DNA of 19,553 nucleotides. Source: Actinidia chinensis. Lineage: Eukaryota; Streptophyta; Magnoliopsida; Ericales; Actinidiaceae. The notes beneath the pieces are model-generated. The model saw only the letters and a list, made by a program, of their open reading frames with translations, searched no databases and had not been told where the DNA came from. Made by a program: the position numbers and the translations under genes. Positions within the stretch are counted from its first letter, which is position 1. Each line of letters opens with the position of its first letter. The stretch covers positions 7,501 through 27,053 of the forward strand of contig VIGQ01000996.1 of the NCBI GenBank assembly GCA_009663005.1. The letters run 5' to 3'. Shown one piece after another: positions 1 through 13,000 of this stretch.

Positions 1-1149
1 TCATATTAAAAGTGTTGGAGATACGTATTTGAGAATACTTGGGCCTAGGCATCGGTATAGCGTGGTAATCCCAGAGTTACGTAGTCCAGAGATTAGGTCC
101 GCGCAACAAATAAATGAACAAACAGTCACTACTTACTACTTAAAATCAAATCAGCATTACTTTAAAATAACAAAAATAAGAATAAGCAATTGTCTAATAT
201 TACCTATTAAATGTGAGCCTGAAATTGAACCCGGGTACTTCACTTCAAGTTAGAATACGGTTCAAGCTAAATGTAAAAATTTAAATAATTTTTACGTACT
301 CAATATTTAAAAGTGCGGAAGATCGTAATGGAGAGTACCTGGGCCTAGGATCGGTATTAGTGGTACATCAGTTGTGTCCTTTAGTCAAGATCATACCTCG
401 CAAACAAAACAATGAAAAACAATCACTACTATTACTTAAAATCAAATCAGCATAATTTAAAATAGACAAAACATAGATAAAGCCATGTCTAATATAATAT
501 CTAATTAACTTGAGCTTGAGTTGAACCCCAGTTACTTCATGTTCAAGTTAATTACGGTTCAAGATAAATGTACAAAATTTAAAGTAATTTTAGTACCTCA
601 ATATTTAAAAGTGTGGAGATACGTATTGAGAATACTTGGGCCTAGGCTAAAGTATTGCGTGGACATCCAATTGAGTAGTTAGTCAAGGGTATTAGTCCTC
701 GCCAAACAAAAAAAATAAAAAAAAATTGTCACTACTTATTACTTAAAATTCAAATCAGGCATAATTTGAATAGACAAAACATAAAATAAGCCATTTGTAT
801 AAAATACCTATTAACTTGAGCTTAAGTTGAACCCGGGTAACTTCATTGTTCTAGTTAAATTACGGGTCAAGATAAATGTACAAAAGTCAATGTAATTTGT
901 AATTACTCATATTTAAAAGTTGGAGATACGTATTTGAGAATACCTGGGCGTAGGATCGTCTTAGGTGGTACATCAATCGAGTCCGTTGGAGATAGTTCTC
1001 GTAAAACAAACAAACGAAAAACGTCACTATTAGTCTTAAAGATTCAAATTCAGCAACTTTCAATAGACAAAAACATATAATAAGTCATTGTCTAATAAAC
1101 CTAATTAAATTAGGTTGAAGTTGAATACGGGTAACTTCAAGTCAAGTTA

Positions 1150-1235
1150 ATTACAGTTCAAGATAAATGTATAAAAATTACAGTGCAAGTAATGTATAAA
1201 GTATAAAATTTACAGTTCAAGTTAATTTATATCCT
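1150..1235. repeat. Local triplication of about 30 bp inside one satellite monomer
   Basis: Three diverged copies of a block starting ttacagttcaag (or ttacagtgcaag) followed by taaatgtataaaa-like sequence begin near 1151, 1179 and 1210. Other monomers have one such block just before the cctcaatattt junction. The extra copies explain why the monomer running 908-1236 is about 20-25 bp longer than its neighbours. Replication slippage is the likely cause, although this stretch also shows sequencing-like noise. Confidence 0.6.
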
Positions 1236-2162
1236 CAATATTTAAAAGTGTGGAGATACGTATTTGAGAATACTGGGCCTAGGGCAGCGGTATTTAGCGT
1301 GGTCATCGATCGAGCCGTAGTCAAGAACATTAATCCTCGCCAAACAAAATCAATATAAAAAGTCTCTACTTACTTACTTATTAATTAAATCAAGTATAAT
1401 TTGAAATAGACAAAACATAGCATAAAATATTGTGTATAAAAGCAAATTAACTTGAGTTGAGGTTGAACCGGGTAACTTGTCAAGTCACAAGTTAATTACG
1501 GTCAAGATAAATGTACAAAATTTAAAGTTAATGTTTTTACATACCTCAATATTTAAAAGTGTGGAGATTACGTATTTGAGAGTACCTGAGCCTAGGCATC
1601 GGTATGCGTGGTACATCCAATCGAGTACGTTAGCAAGAGCATTAGGCTCGCAAACAAAATAAATGGCAAACAGTCAAACTTACTACTTAAAATTCACATC
1701 AATATAATTTGAAATAGACAAAACATCAAACATAAACCATTGTGTAATAAAATATAATTAACTTGAGCTTGAAGTTGAACCAGGGTAACTTCAAGTTCCA
1801 AGTTAATCACGGTTCAGGATAAATGTACAAAATTTAAAGTAATTTTTACGTACCTGTCAATATTTACAAGGTGAAGATACGATTTGGAGTAAATGGCCTA
1901 GCATCGTATTAGCGTGGTACATCCAATTGAGTCCGTTAGTCAAGAGCATTAGTCCTCGAAACAAAATAAATGAAAAACAATCACTACTTATTACTTAAAA
2001 TTCAAATCAGCATAATTTAAAATAAACAAAACATAAAATAAGCCATTGTGCAATAGGTACCTAATTAAATTGAGCCTGAAGTTGAACCCGGCCGTAACTC
2101 AAGTTCAAGTTAATTACGGTTCAAGATAAAGTACAATATTTAAAAAACTTTTTTACATACCT

Positions 2163-2247
2163 CAATATTTAAAAGTGTGGAGAGAATATTTGAGAGTACC
2201 TGGCCTAGGCATCACGGTATTATGCGTGGTACATCCATTGAGTCCGT

Positions 2248-2284
<37 letters not shown>

Positions 2285-2373
2285 TTTTTTTTTGTTTTTT
2301 TTTTTTTGTTGGCAAGAGGATTAGTCCTCACAACAAATTAAATATCGCAAAATTTGAAATAATTCTCTGTACC
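2163..2373. repeat. Shortened satellite monomer with a T-rich insertion
   Basis: This monomer runs normally to agtccg, is then interrupted by a run of about 60 bases that is almost all T (2249-2310, with single A or G interruptions), and resumes at caagaggattagtcctc. It then loses about 140 bp between the aaattaaat spacer and the aaaatttgaaataatt end block, so the acagtcac block and the dyad are missing. The next monomer carries a small A-rich insertion (about 2386-2398) just before gtgtggag. No target-site duplication is visible beside the T run, so a retroposed poly(A) tail is not supported over slippage or an assembly artefact. Confidence 0.75.
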
Positions 2374-3306
2374 TCAATATTTAAAAGAAAAAAAACAAAG
2401 TGTGGAGATACGTATTTGATAGTACCGGCCTAGGCATCGGTTATTAGCGTGGTACATCCAATTGAGGTCATTAGACAAGAGTATTAGTTCTCGCAAACAA
2501 AACAAACGAAAATCAATCACGATTTTACCTAAGATTCAAATCAACATTAATTTTAAAATAGGCAAAATATACATAGTCAATGTTTAATAAAATCTAATAA
2601 CTTGAGCTTGAAATTGAACCCTGGGTAACTTGAAGTTCAAGTTAATTACGGTACAAGCAAATGTACAAATTTTAAAAGTAATTGTAACACCTAATATTTA
2701 AAGGGTGGAGATACGTATTTGAGAGTACCTTGGCTAGGACATCAGCATTAGCTTGTTACATCCAATCGAGTCGTTAGTCAGAGCATTGTCCTCGCAAACA
2801 CAAAACCAATGAGAAACAGTCACTACCGTATTACTTAAAATTCAAATCAGAATAATTTGAAATAGCAAAACATAACATAATACATTGTCTAATAATTACC
2901 TAAATTAACTAGTTTTGAAGTTGAACCTGGTAACTTCAAGTTAATTACGGTTCAAGATAAATGTACAAAAGTTGAAGTAATTTATACATACCTTAATATT
3001 TAAAAGTGTGGAGATACGTATTTGAGAGTACCTTGACCTAGGCATCAGTATTAGTGTGGTACATCCAATCGAGTTCGTTAGTCAAGAGCATTAGTCCTCG
3101 CAAACAAAAAGAATTAACAAACAGTCAGTACCTATTACTTAAAATTCAAAATCAGCATAATTTGAAATAGACAAAACATAACATAAGCCATTGTCTAATA
3201 ATACCTAGTTAACATTGAGCTTGAAGTTGAACCCAGGTAACTTCATGTTCCAGTTAATTACAGTACAAGATAAATGTACAAAATTTAATGTAATTTTTAT
3301 ATCCTC

Positions 3307-6300
3307 AATGTTTAAAAGTGTGGAGATACAATTTGAGTGCGTGCTGTCCCTAGGCATCGGATATCAGCGTGGTAATCCATTTAGTCCGTTGTCAAGAGCT
3401 GTAGTCCTCGCCAAACAAACAGAATGAAAAACAATCACTTACTTATTATTAAAAATTCAAATCAGCATAATTTAAAAAGTAAAACATAGCATAAGCCATT
3501 GTCTTATAAACCTATTAAAACTTGATCTGAAGTTGAATCCGGGTAAATTCATGATCAAATAACTACGGTCACGATAAATTGTACAAAATTTAACTAATTT
3601 TTACATACTTAATATTACAAGTGTGGGAAAACGTTTGAGAGTACCTTGACCTAGGCATCCTATTACGTTGTAAATCCAATCGAGTCGTTAGTCACGAGCA
3701 TTAGTCCTCGCAAATAAAAAAAATTAAAAAAAACAGTCACTACTTATTACTTAAAATTCCAATCAACATATTTGAAATAGACAAAACAGAGCTAACCATT
3801 GTCTAATAATACCTTGTTAACTGAGCTTGAAGTTGAACCCGGGGTAAATTCATGCTCAAGTTAATTACGGTCAAGATTAATGATCAAAAGTTAATGTAAT
3901 TTTTATGTTCCAATATTTGAAAGTGTGGAGATATTGATTTGAGAGTTATTTGTTGCCTACGCATCGAGATTAGCGTGGTACAACTCCAATCGAATCGTTT
4001 ACAGAGCATTGTCCTCGCAAACAAAGAACAATGAAAAACAGTCACTATTTAGTACTTAAAATTCAAATCAGCATAATTTGAAATAGATAAAAATAGATAA
4101 GCCCAATTGTCTAAGATACCTAGAAACTGATCTTGAGTGAATCTGGGTAACTTCATGTTCAAGTAACTATGGGTCAGATAAAGTGCAAAATTTAACTAAT
4201 TTTTACTACCTAATATTTTACAAGGTGGAAATACGTATTGAGAGTACCTGACCTAGCATCAGTTTAACGTGGTACATCAATCGGGTTGGTTTAAAAAATC
4301 AAGAGCATTAGTCCTCGCAAACAAAAAAAAAATTAAACAACAGTCATATTCTTACTGTAAAATTCAAATCAACAAATTGAAATAGAAAAAACATACAGAT
4401 AAGCCATTGTCTAATAATACTAGTTAAACTTGAGGCTTGAAGGTGAAACCCGGGTAACTTCTTGCTCCAGGTTAATTACAGTTCACGATAAATGACAAAC
4501 GTTAATGTAATTTTTATGTTTCTCAATGTATTGAGAAGTGTGGAGATATGTATTTGAGAGTACTGTGCCTAGGCATCGATATTAGCGTGGTAAATCAATC
4601 GAATTCCGTTTACAAGAGATAGTGCCTCGCAAACACAAAACAATTGAAAAACAGTCCTATTATTGACTTAAAATTCAAAATTAGGATAATTGAAATAGAC
4701 AAAACCAACATAAGGCCATTGTCTATAATACCTAGTTAACTTGGCTGAGTTGAACTGGGTATTTCATGTCCAGTTCATTACGTTGAAGATAAATGTACAA
4801 AAGTTAATGTAATTATGGCCTGCAATATGTATTTAAAAGTGTGGAGATACGGATTTGATGATACCGGGGCTACGCCACGGTATTTAACGTGGTACATACC
4901 AATCGAGTCCGTTTCAGAGCATTAATCCTCGCAACAAAAACAAATCAAAAACAGTCACTACTTATTACTTAAAATTCAAATTCAGCATAAGTGTAAAATA
5001 GACAAAACATAACATAAGCCATTGTTAATATACTAGTTAAAGAATTTGAGGCTGAACCAAGTGTAACTTCATGTTCAATAATACAATACAAGATAATGTA
5101 CAAAATTTAATGTAATTTTTATGTTCCTTTCCCAATGTTTAAAAGTGTGAGTAGGATTTGAGAATACCTGTGACTAGGCATCGATATTAGAGTGGGTACA
5201 TCCAATTGAGTCCGTTGTAATAGCATTAGTGTCGCAAACAAACAAATGAGAAAAAACATCACTACTTATTACTTAAAATCAAATCAGCATTAATTAAAAT
5301 AGACAAATATAGCATAAGCCTGTCTAATAATACCTAATTAACTGAAGCTTGAAGTTGAAACTCGGGGAACTCATGGTCAAGTTACTATGTTCAAGATAAA
5401 TTGTTACAAATTTAATGTAATTTTTTATGTCCTCAATGTTTAAAAATGTGGAGATCGTATTTGAGTACCTGTGTTAGGCATCTGTATTACGTGGTTACAT
5501 CCAATCGAGTCCAATTGTCAAGAGCATTAGTCCTCGCAAAGAAAAAAAAATTAAAACTAGTCATATGATTACTTTAAAATTCAAATCAGCATAATTGTAA
5601 AATAGACAAAACATAACCTAAGCCATGTTAATAATCTAAGTAACTTGAGCTTGAAGTTAAGGGTAACGTCATGTACAGTTAACGACGGTTCAAGAATATG
5701 GACAAAAAATTTAAACTAATTTGACATACCTTAATATGTACAAGGATGGAAATACGTATGGAGTACCTTGGCATTTCGCATCCGTTTAGCGTGGTACATT
5801 CCAATCCAGATCATAGTCAAAAGAATGTAGGCGCGCAAACAAAAAAATTAAAAAAACACTCACTACGTATTACTTAAAATTCAAATCAGCATTAATTGAA
5901 ATAGGACACAACACACATAAGTCATTGTCTAATAATACCTAATTAACTTGAGCTTGAAGTTGAACCGGGGTAACGTCTGTTCAAGATAAATGTACAAAAT
6001 TAAACTAATTTTTAACCTACCTAATATTTACAAAGTGGGGAATACGTATTTGAGAGAAAACTACCTGGATAAGTTCAGTATTAGAGTGGTACATCCAATC
6101 CAGATCATTAGTCAAAAGATTAGTACTCGCAAACAAAAAAAATTAAAAAAACAGTCACTACTTACTAATAAATGTACAAAAGTTAATGTAATTTTTATGT
6201 TCCTCAATATGTAAAAGTGTGGAGATACGTATTTGAGATACCTGGGCCTAGGCATCGGTATTAGCGTGGTACATCCAATCGAGTCCGTTGTCAAGAACAT

Positions 6301-7423
6301 TAGTCCTCATAAATAAAACAAATGAAAAACAGTCACTATTTATTACTTAAAATTCAAATCAGCATAATTTGAAATAGACAAAACATAACATAAGCCATTG
6401 TCTAATAATACCTAGTTAACTTTAACTTGAAGTTGAAAACCAGGGTAACTTCATGTTCCAGTTTATACAGTTCAAGATAATGTACAAAATTTAATGTAAT
6501 GTAGTCCTCAATGTTTAAAAATGTGAGATACGTATTGAGATACCTTACCTACATCTGTATTAGGTGGTACATCCAATCGAGTCTTGTCAAGAGCATTAGT
6601 CCTCGGCAAATAAAACAAATGAAAAAAGTCACGAATTATTACTTAAAATTGAATCAGCAAAATTTAAAATAGACAAAAACTAGGATAAGCCATGTGTCTA
6701 ATAATACCTAATTAACTTAAGCTTGAAGTGAACCCGGGTAAACTTCAGTTCAAGTTAACGCGGTCAAGATTTTTAAATGTACAAAATTTAACAATTTTTT
6801 ACATACCTTAATATTACAAGTTGAAATACGATTTGAGTGTACCTTGGACTAGGCATCAGTATTAGCGTGGTACATCCAGTCGAGTTCGTTAGTGCAAGAG
6901 CATGTTCTCGCAAACAAAAAAAATTAAAAAAAAAAAAACGTCATACTTATATTAAAAAATTTAAATCAGCTATTTGAAATAAACAAAAACATAACAAAGC
7001 CATTGTCTAATTAATACCTAGTTAATTGAGCTTCAAGTTGAACACGGTAACTTTATGCTCAGTTAATTACAGGTTCCAGATAAAATGTACAAAAGGTTAA
7101 TGAATTTGAGTTCCTCAATATTTAAAAGTGTGGAGATACGTATTTGAGAGTACCTGTGCCTAGGCATCGGTATTAGCGTGGTACATCAAATCGAGTCCGT
7201 TGTCAAGAGCATTAGTCCTCGCAAACAAAACAAATGAAAAACAGTCACTACTTATTACTTAAAATTCAAATCAGCATAATTTAAAATAGACAAAACATAG
7301 CATAAGCCATTGTCTAATAATACCTAATTAACTTGAGCTTGAAGTTGAACCCGGGTAACTTCATGTTCAAGTTAACTACGGTTCAAGATAAATGTACAAA
7401 ATTTAAACTAATTTTTACATACC
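3307..7423. repeat. Subregion with A/B dimeric higher-order repeat (about 610 bp)
   Basis: Two monomer flavours alternate here. Type A starts with ttacaagtgtggaaatacg, has an A-run spacer ending aaattaaaaa, reads tacctagttaac and ttcatgctc, and ends aaaagttaatgtaattttta then tgttcc. Type B starts with tttaaaagtgtggagatacg, has the spacer caaaacaaatgaaaaac, reads ccgttgtcaagagc, catagcataag and ttcatgttcaagttaactac, and ends aatttaaactaatttttaca. Monomers at 3307 (B), 3610 (A), 3911 (B), 4212 (A), 6509 (B), 6808 (A) and 7116 (B) follow this order. Those at 4525, 4824, 5133 and 5434 are hybrids or a third flavour. A second A/B pair sits at 8655 and 8960. Elsewhere a more uniform flavour dominates, ending aatttaaagtaatttttacg. 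Confidence 0.75.
6022..6205. repeat. Internally deleted type A satellite monomer (about 183 bp)
   Basis: The copy is intact to acagtcactacttacta and then jumps at about 6168-6171 to ataaatgtacaaaagttaatg. About 125-130 bp is missing, including the ttcaaatcagcata segment and the complete dyad. The remaining sequence matches flanking type A copies, so this is a deletion inside a monomer and not foreign sequence. Bases 6055-6075 also differ from the consensus at the usual cctaggcatcgg block. Confidence 0.8.
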
Positions 7424-9468
7424 TTAATATTTACAAGTGTGGAAATACGTATTTGAGAGTACCTGGACCTAGGCATCGGTATTAGCGTGGTACATCCAAT
7501 CGAGTCCGTTAGTCAAGAGCATTAGTCCTCGCAAACAAAACAAATAAAAAACTGTCACTACGTATTACTTAAAATTCAAATCAACATACTTTGAAATAGA
7601 CAAAACATAACATAATCCATTGTCTAATAATACCTAATTAACTTGAGCTTGAAGTTGAACTCGGGTAACTTCAAGTCCAAGTTAATTACGGTTCAAGATA
7701 AATGTACGAAATTTAAAGTAACTTTTACGTACCTCAATATTTAAAAGTGTGGAGATACGTATTTGAGAATACCTGGGCTTAGGCATCGGTATTAGCGTTG
7801 TACATCCAATCGAGTCCGTTAGCCAAGAGTATTAATTCTCGCAAACCAAATAAACGAAAAACAATCACTACTTATTACTTAAAATTCTAATCGCATAATT
7901 TAAAATAGGACCAAAGAACCTTTAATAGCATGTCTACATAATTACCTACTTACTTGAGCCTGGAAGTGAACCCGGGTAACTTCAAGGTCAAGTTTATTAC
8001 TGTTCAAGATAAATGTACAAAATTTAAAGTAATATTTACGTACCTCAATATTTAAAAGTGTGGAGATACATATTTGAGAGTACTTGGGCCTAGGCATCGG
8101 TATTAGCGTGGTACATCCAATCGAGTTCGTTAGTCAAGAGCATTAGTCCTCGCAAACAAAATAAATAAAAAACAGTCACTACTTACTACTTAAAATTCAA
8201 ATCAGTATAATTTGAAATAGACAAAATATAACATAAACTATTGTGTAAAAAACATACATAACTTGACCTGAAGTTGAAACCGGGTAACTTAAGGTCAAGT
8301 TTATTACTGTTAAAGATAAATGTACAAAATTTAAAGTAATATTTCTACCTCAATATTTAAAAGTGTGAGATACGTATTGGAGAGTTATGGGCCAGGCCAT
8401 CGGTATTAGCGTGGTACATCCAATTGAATCCGTTAGGCAGAGCGTATAGTCCTCGCCAAACAAAATAAATGAAAAACAATCTCTACTTATTACTAAAAAT
8501 TCCAAATCAGCATATTTAAATAAACAAAACATAAAATAAGCCATTGTCTAATAGTACTAATTAACTTGAGCCTTAATTGAACCGGGTAACGTCAAGTTCA
8601 AGTTAATTACGGTTCAAGATAAATGTACAATATGTAAAATAATTTTTTACAACCTAATATTTAAAAGTGTTGGAGATACGTATTTGAGATACCTGGGCAT
8701 AGGCATCGGTATTAGCGTGGTACATCCAATCGATTCCATAGTCAAGAGCATTATCCTCGCAAACAAGAAAAATTAAAAAACAATCACTAACTTATTACTA
8801 AAATTCAAATCAAGCCCTACGTGAAAATAGACAAACCATACACATAAGCCATTGTATAATAATACCAGTTAACTTGAGCTTGAGTTGAACCCGGTTAACT
8901 TCATGCTCCAGTAATTACGGTTCAGATAAAGTAAAAAAATTAATGAATTTTTATGTTCTTCAAATTTAAAAGTGTGGAGATATGTATTTGAGGAGTACTG
9001 TGGCCTAGGCATTCGTATTAGGCGTGGACAATCCAATCGAGTCCGTTGTCAATACATTAGTTCATCGCAAAACAAAACAAATGAAAAACAGTTCACTACT
9101 ATTTACTTAAAATTCCAAATCAGCATAATAAATAGACAAACATAACATAAAGCCCATTGTCTAATTAATAACTTGAGCTTAAGTTGAAACCCGGTAACTC
9201 ATGTTCAAGTAACTACGGTTTAAGATAAATGTACAAAATTTAAACAATTTTTACATCCTTAATATTACAAGTGTGGAAATACGTATTTGAGAGTACCTTG
9301 GCATACGCATCAGTATTAGCGTGGTACATCCAATCGAGTTCATTAGTCAAGAGCATTAGTCCTCGCAAACAAAAAAAATTAAAAAACAGTCACTACTTAC
9401 TACTTAAAATTCAAATCAATATAATTCGAAATAGACAAACATAACATAAACCATTGTGTAATAAAACA

Positions 9469-9522
9469 TAATTAACTTGAGTTTGAACTTGAACCCGGGT
9501 AACTTCAAGTTCAAGTTAATTA
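9469..9522. other. Representative monomer dyad: 22-bp arms, 10-base loop
   Basis: The left arm is 9469-9490, the loop gaacccgggt is 9491-9500 and the right arm is 9501-9522. By hand, 19 pairs are Watson-Crick, two are G-T and one is mismatched. Equivalent dyads are at 7635-7688 (20 Watson-Crick, one G-T, one mismatch), 7325-7378 and 11352-11405, and a recognisable version is present in nearly every full monomer. The loop contains the palindrome acccgggt, so the whole element is a nearly continuous inverted repeat with a two-base bulge. It could extrude as a cruciform or fold as a hairpin if transcribed. No function is shown by the sequence. Confidence 0.85.
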
Positions 9523-10015
9523 CGGTTCAAGATAAATGTACAAAATTTAAAGTAATTGTTACATACCTCAATATTTAAAAGTGTGGAGATACATATTTGA
9601 GAATACCTAGGCCTAGGCATCGCTATTAGCGTGGTACATGCAATCAAGTCTATTAGTCAAGATCATGAGGCCTCGCAAAAAAATATAAAAAAGTCACCAC
9701 GTATTACCCCAAAATTCAAATACGTAAAATTTAAAATAGACAAAATAGAACGTAAGGCATTGTCTAAAATCACCTAATTAACTTGAGTTTGAAATTGAAC
9801 CCAGAGTACTTCAAGGTCAAGTTTATTACGGTTTAAGATAAATGTACAAAATTTTAAGTAATGTTGTTTACGTACCTCAATATTTAGTAAGTGTGGAATG
9901 ACGTATTTGACAGTACATGGCCTAGGGCATGGCTATAGCTGGTACATGCCAAGTCGAGTCAATTGGTCAAGAAGTATTAGTTTTTCGCAAAACAAAAGTA
10001 AATGAAAAACAGTCA

Positions 10016-10036
10016 TTTTTTTTGTGTTTTGGGTTC
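10016..10036. repeat. T/G-rich 21-base insertion in a satellite monomer
   Basis: The conserved string acagtcactacttatta is split after acagtca by a T-rich run ending gtgttttgggttcc, after which ctacttattaactt resumes. It is the second T-rich insertion in the array and has no flanking duplication that I can see. The monomer around it (9879-10220) is also the longest of the right half. Confidence 0.6.
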
Positions 10037-13000
10037 CTACTTATTAACTTAAAATTAAAGTTATATAATTTAAAATAGACAAAACATAACAGTAAGCTCA
10101 TTTTCTAATAATATCTAATTAACTTGATTTGAAAGTTGAACTCGGAAGTAGCTTCAAGTTAAGGTTAATTCCAGTGGCAAGAAAAATTGTACAGAAATTT
10201 AAAGTAATTTTGTACGTACCTCAATATTTAAAAGTGTGAGATACATGTTGGGATTACCTGGCCCATAGGGCATCGGTATGTATCTTGGTACATCCAAGTC
10301 GATCCGTTAGGTCAAGAGCATTAGTCCTCGCAACAAAGATAAATGAAAAACAGGTCACTACTTACTACTTAAAATTTCGAATCAGTATAATTGTAATAGA
10401 CAAAACATCATAAACCAGTGTGGTAATTAAAACTTAATTAACTGTGAGGCCTCGAAATTGTGAACCCGGGCAACTTTCAAGGTCAAGTTTATTTACGGTT
10501 CAATATAAATGTACAAAATTTAACTAATTTTTACGACCTCAATATTTAAAAGTGTGGAGATCGTATTTGAGAGTACCTGGCCTAGACCATCGGTATTAGC
10601 GTGGTACATCCAATTGAGTGCCGGTAGTCAAGAGCATTAGTTCTCGTAAAACAAAACAACGAAAATTGTCACTACTTTTACTAAAATTCAATCAGCATAA
10701 TTTCAAATAGACAAAACATAAAATAAGTCATCGTCTAATAAAACGTAATTAACTTGAGGTTAAAGTTGAACCCGGGAAACTTCAAGTTCAAGTTAATTAC
10801 AGTTCAAGATAAATGTACAAAATTTTAAGTAATTTTTACGTACCTCAATATTTAAAAGTGTGGGCATACATATTTGAGAATACCTGGGCCTAGGCATCAG
10901 TATTAGCGTGGTACATCCAATCGAGTCCGTTAGTCAAGAGTATTAGTCCTCGCAAACAAAATAAATGAAAAACAGTCACTACTTATTACTTAAAATTCAA
11001 ATCAGTTAATTTGAAATAGACAAATATAATATAAACTATTGTGTAATAAAACATAATTAACTTGAAGCTTGAAGTTGAACCCGGTACCTTCAAGTCAAGT
11101 TAATTACGGTTCAAGATAACGTACAAAATTAAAGTAATTTTACGACCTCACTAGTTAAAAGTGTGGAGATACGTATTTGAATACTTGGGCTTAGGCATCG
11201 TATTAGCGTGGTAGCATCAATCGAGCCGTAGTCAAGACATTAGTCCTCGCAAACAAAAATAAATAAAAACATCATTTACTTATTACTAAAAATTCAAATC
11301 AGCATAATTTAAAATAAACAAAACATAAAATAACCATTGTCTAATATTACCTAATTAAATTGAGCCTGAAGTTGAACCCGGGTAACTTCAAGTTCAAGTT
11401 AATTACGGTTCAAGATAAATGTACAATATTTAAAATAATTTTTACATACCTCAATATTTAAAAGTGTGGAGATACGTATTTGAGAGTACCTGGGCCTAGG
11501 CATCGGTATTAGCGTGGTACATCCAATCGAGTCCGTTAGTCAAGAGCATTAGTCCTCGCAAACAAAATAAATGAAAAAACAATCACTACTTATTACTTAA
11601 AATTCAAATCAGCATAATTTAAATAAACAAAACTAAAATAACCTTGTCTACTATACCTAATTAAATTTGAGCCTGAAGTTGACCCGGTTAACTTCCAAGT
11701 TCAGTTATTACGGTTCAAGATAAACTACACTATTTAAAATAATTTTACATACCTCATATTTTAAAAGTGTGGAGATACTTATTTAGATACTGGCCTAGGC
11801 ATCGGTATTAGCGTGGTACATCCATCGCTCCGTTAGTCAAAGCATTATTCCTCGCAAACAAAATAAATAAAAAATTCACTACTGATTGCTTAAAATTCAA
11901 ATCAGCATAATTTAAATAAACAAAACATCAAACAAGCCATTGTCTAATATTACCTAAGTAAATTGATGCCTAAAGTTTTGACCCGGGGTAACTTCAAGTT
12001 CAAGTTAATTACGGTTAAGATAAACGTCAATTTTAAATAATTTTTACATACCTCAATATTTAAAAGTGTGAGATACTATTTGAGAGTACCTGGGCTAGGC
12101 ATCTGTATTAGCGCGGTACTCCAATCGAGTCCGTTAGTTCAAGAGCATTAGTCCTCGCAACAAAATAAATAAAAAACATCACTACTTTATTGCTAAAATT
12201 CCATCAGCATATTACAATAGACAAAACATAACATAAACCATTGTGTAATAAAACAACATAATAACTTGAGCTTGAAGTTGAACCCGGTAAGTCTTCAGTT
12301 CAAAGTTTTTTAATTACGGTTCAAGATAAATGTCAAATTTTAAAGTAATTTTGACGTACCACTCAAATTTAAAGTTGGAATACGGATTTGAGAGTACTTG
12401 GGCCTAGGCATCAGTATTAGCGTGGTACATCCAATCGAGTCATTAGTCAAATATTAGGTTTCGCAAAACAAAATAAAAAAAACAGTCACACTATTACTAA
12501 CATTCAAATCAGCTAATTTGAAATAGACCAAATATAACATAAGCCATGGTCTAATAAAACCTAATACTTGACTCGAAGTTTAACCAGGTAACTTCAGTTC
12601 AAGTTAATTACGGTTCAGATAAACGTACAAATTTAAAGTAATTTTTACGTAACTCAATATTTAAAAAAATGCCCCCGAAATACGTATTTGAGATTACCTT
12701 GGGCCTAGGCATCGATTACGTGTACATCCAATAGAGTCCGTTATTCAAGAGTATTAATCCTCGCAACAAAACAATAAAAAACAGTCACTACTATTACTTA
12801 CAATTCAATCAACAGAATTTGAAATAGACAAAAACATAACATAATCCATGTCTAATAATCCTAATTACTTGAGCTTCATGTTGAACCCGGTAACTCATTT
12901 CAAATTAAATTACGTTCAACTTAAAATGTACAAAATTAAAGTAATTTTTACGTACTGTCAATATTTAAAAGTGTGAGATCCGTTTTGAGAGTACCTGGCC

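Noticed and set aside
2249..2310. SINE or LINE insertion suggested by the T run
   Set aside because: No element body and no target-site duplication; only the homopolymer is present.
7635..7688. tRNA-derived or Pol III B-box signal in the satellite dyad (ggttcaac on the minus strand)
   Set aside because: Only a partial B-box match, no A-box at a suitable distance and no tRNA-like fold beyond the simple hairpin.
29..8544. Open frames of 61-74 codons within the satellite (29-253, 1477-1662, 3215-3427, 5990-6214, 6112-6300 minus, 8350-8544 minus)
   Set aside because: Each is a chance reading of one noisy monomer. The same segment in other monomers has stops or frameshifts, and no frame is conserved across the array.
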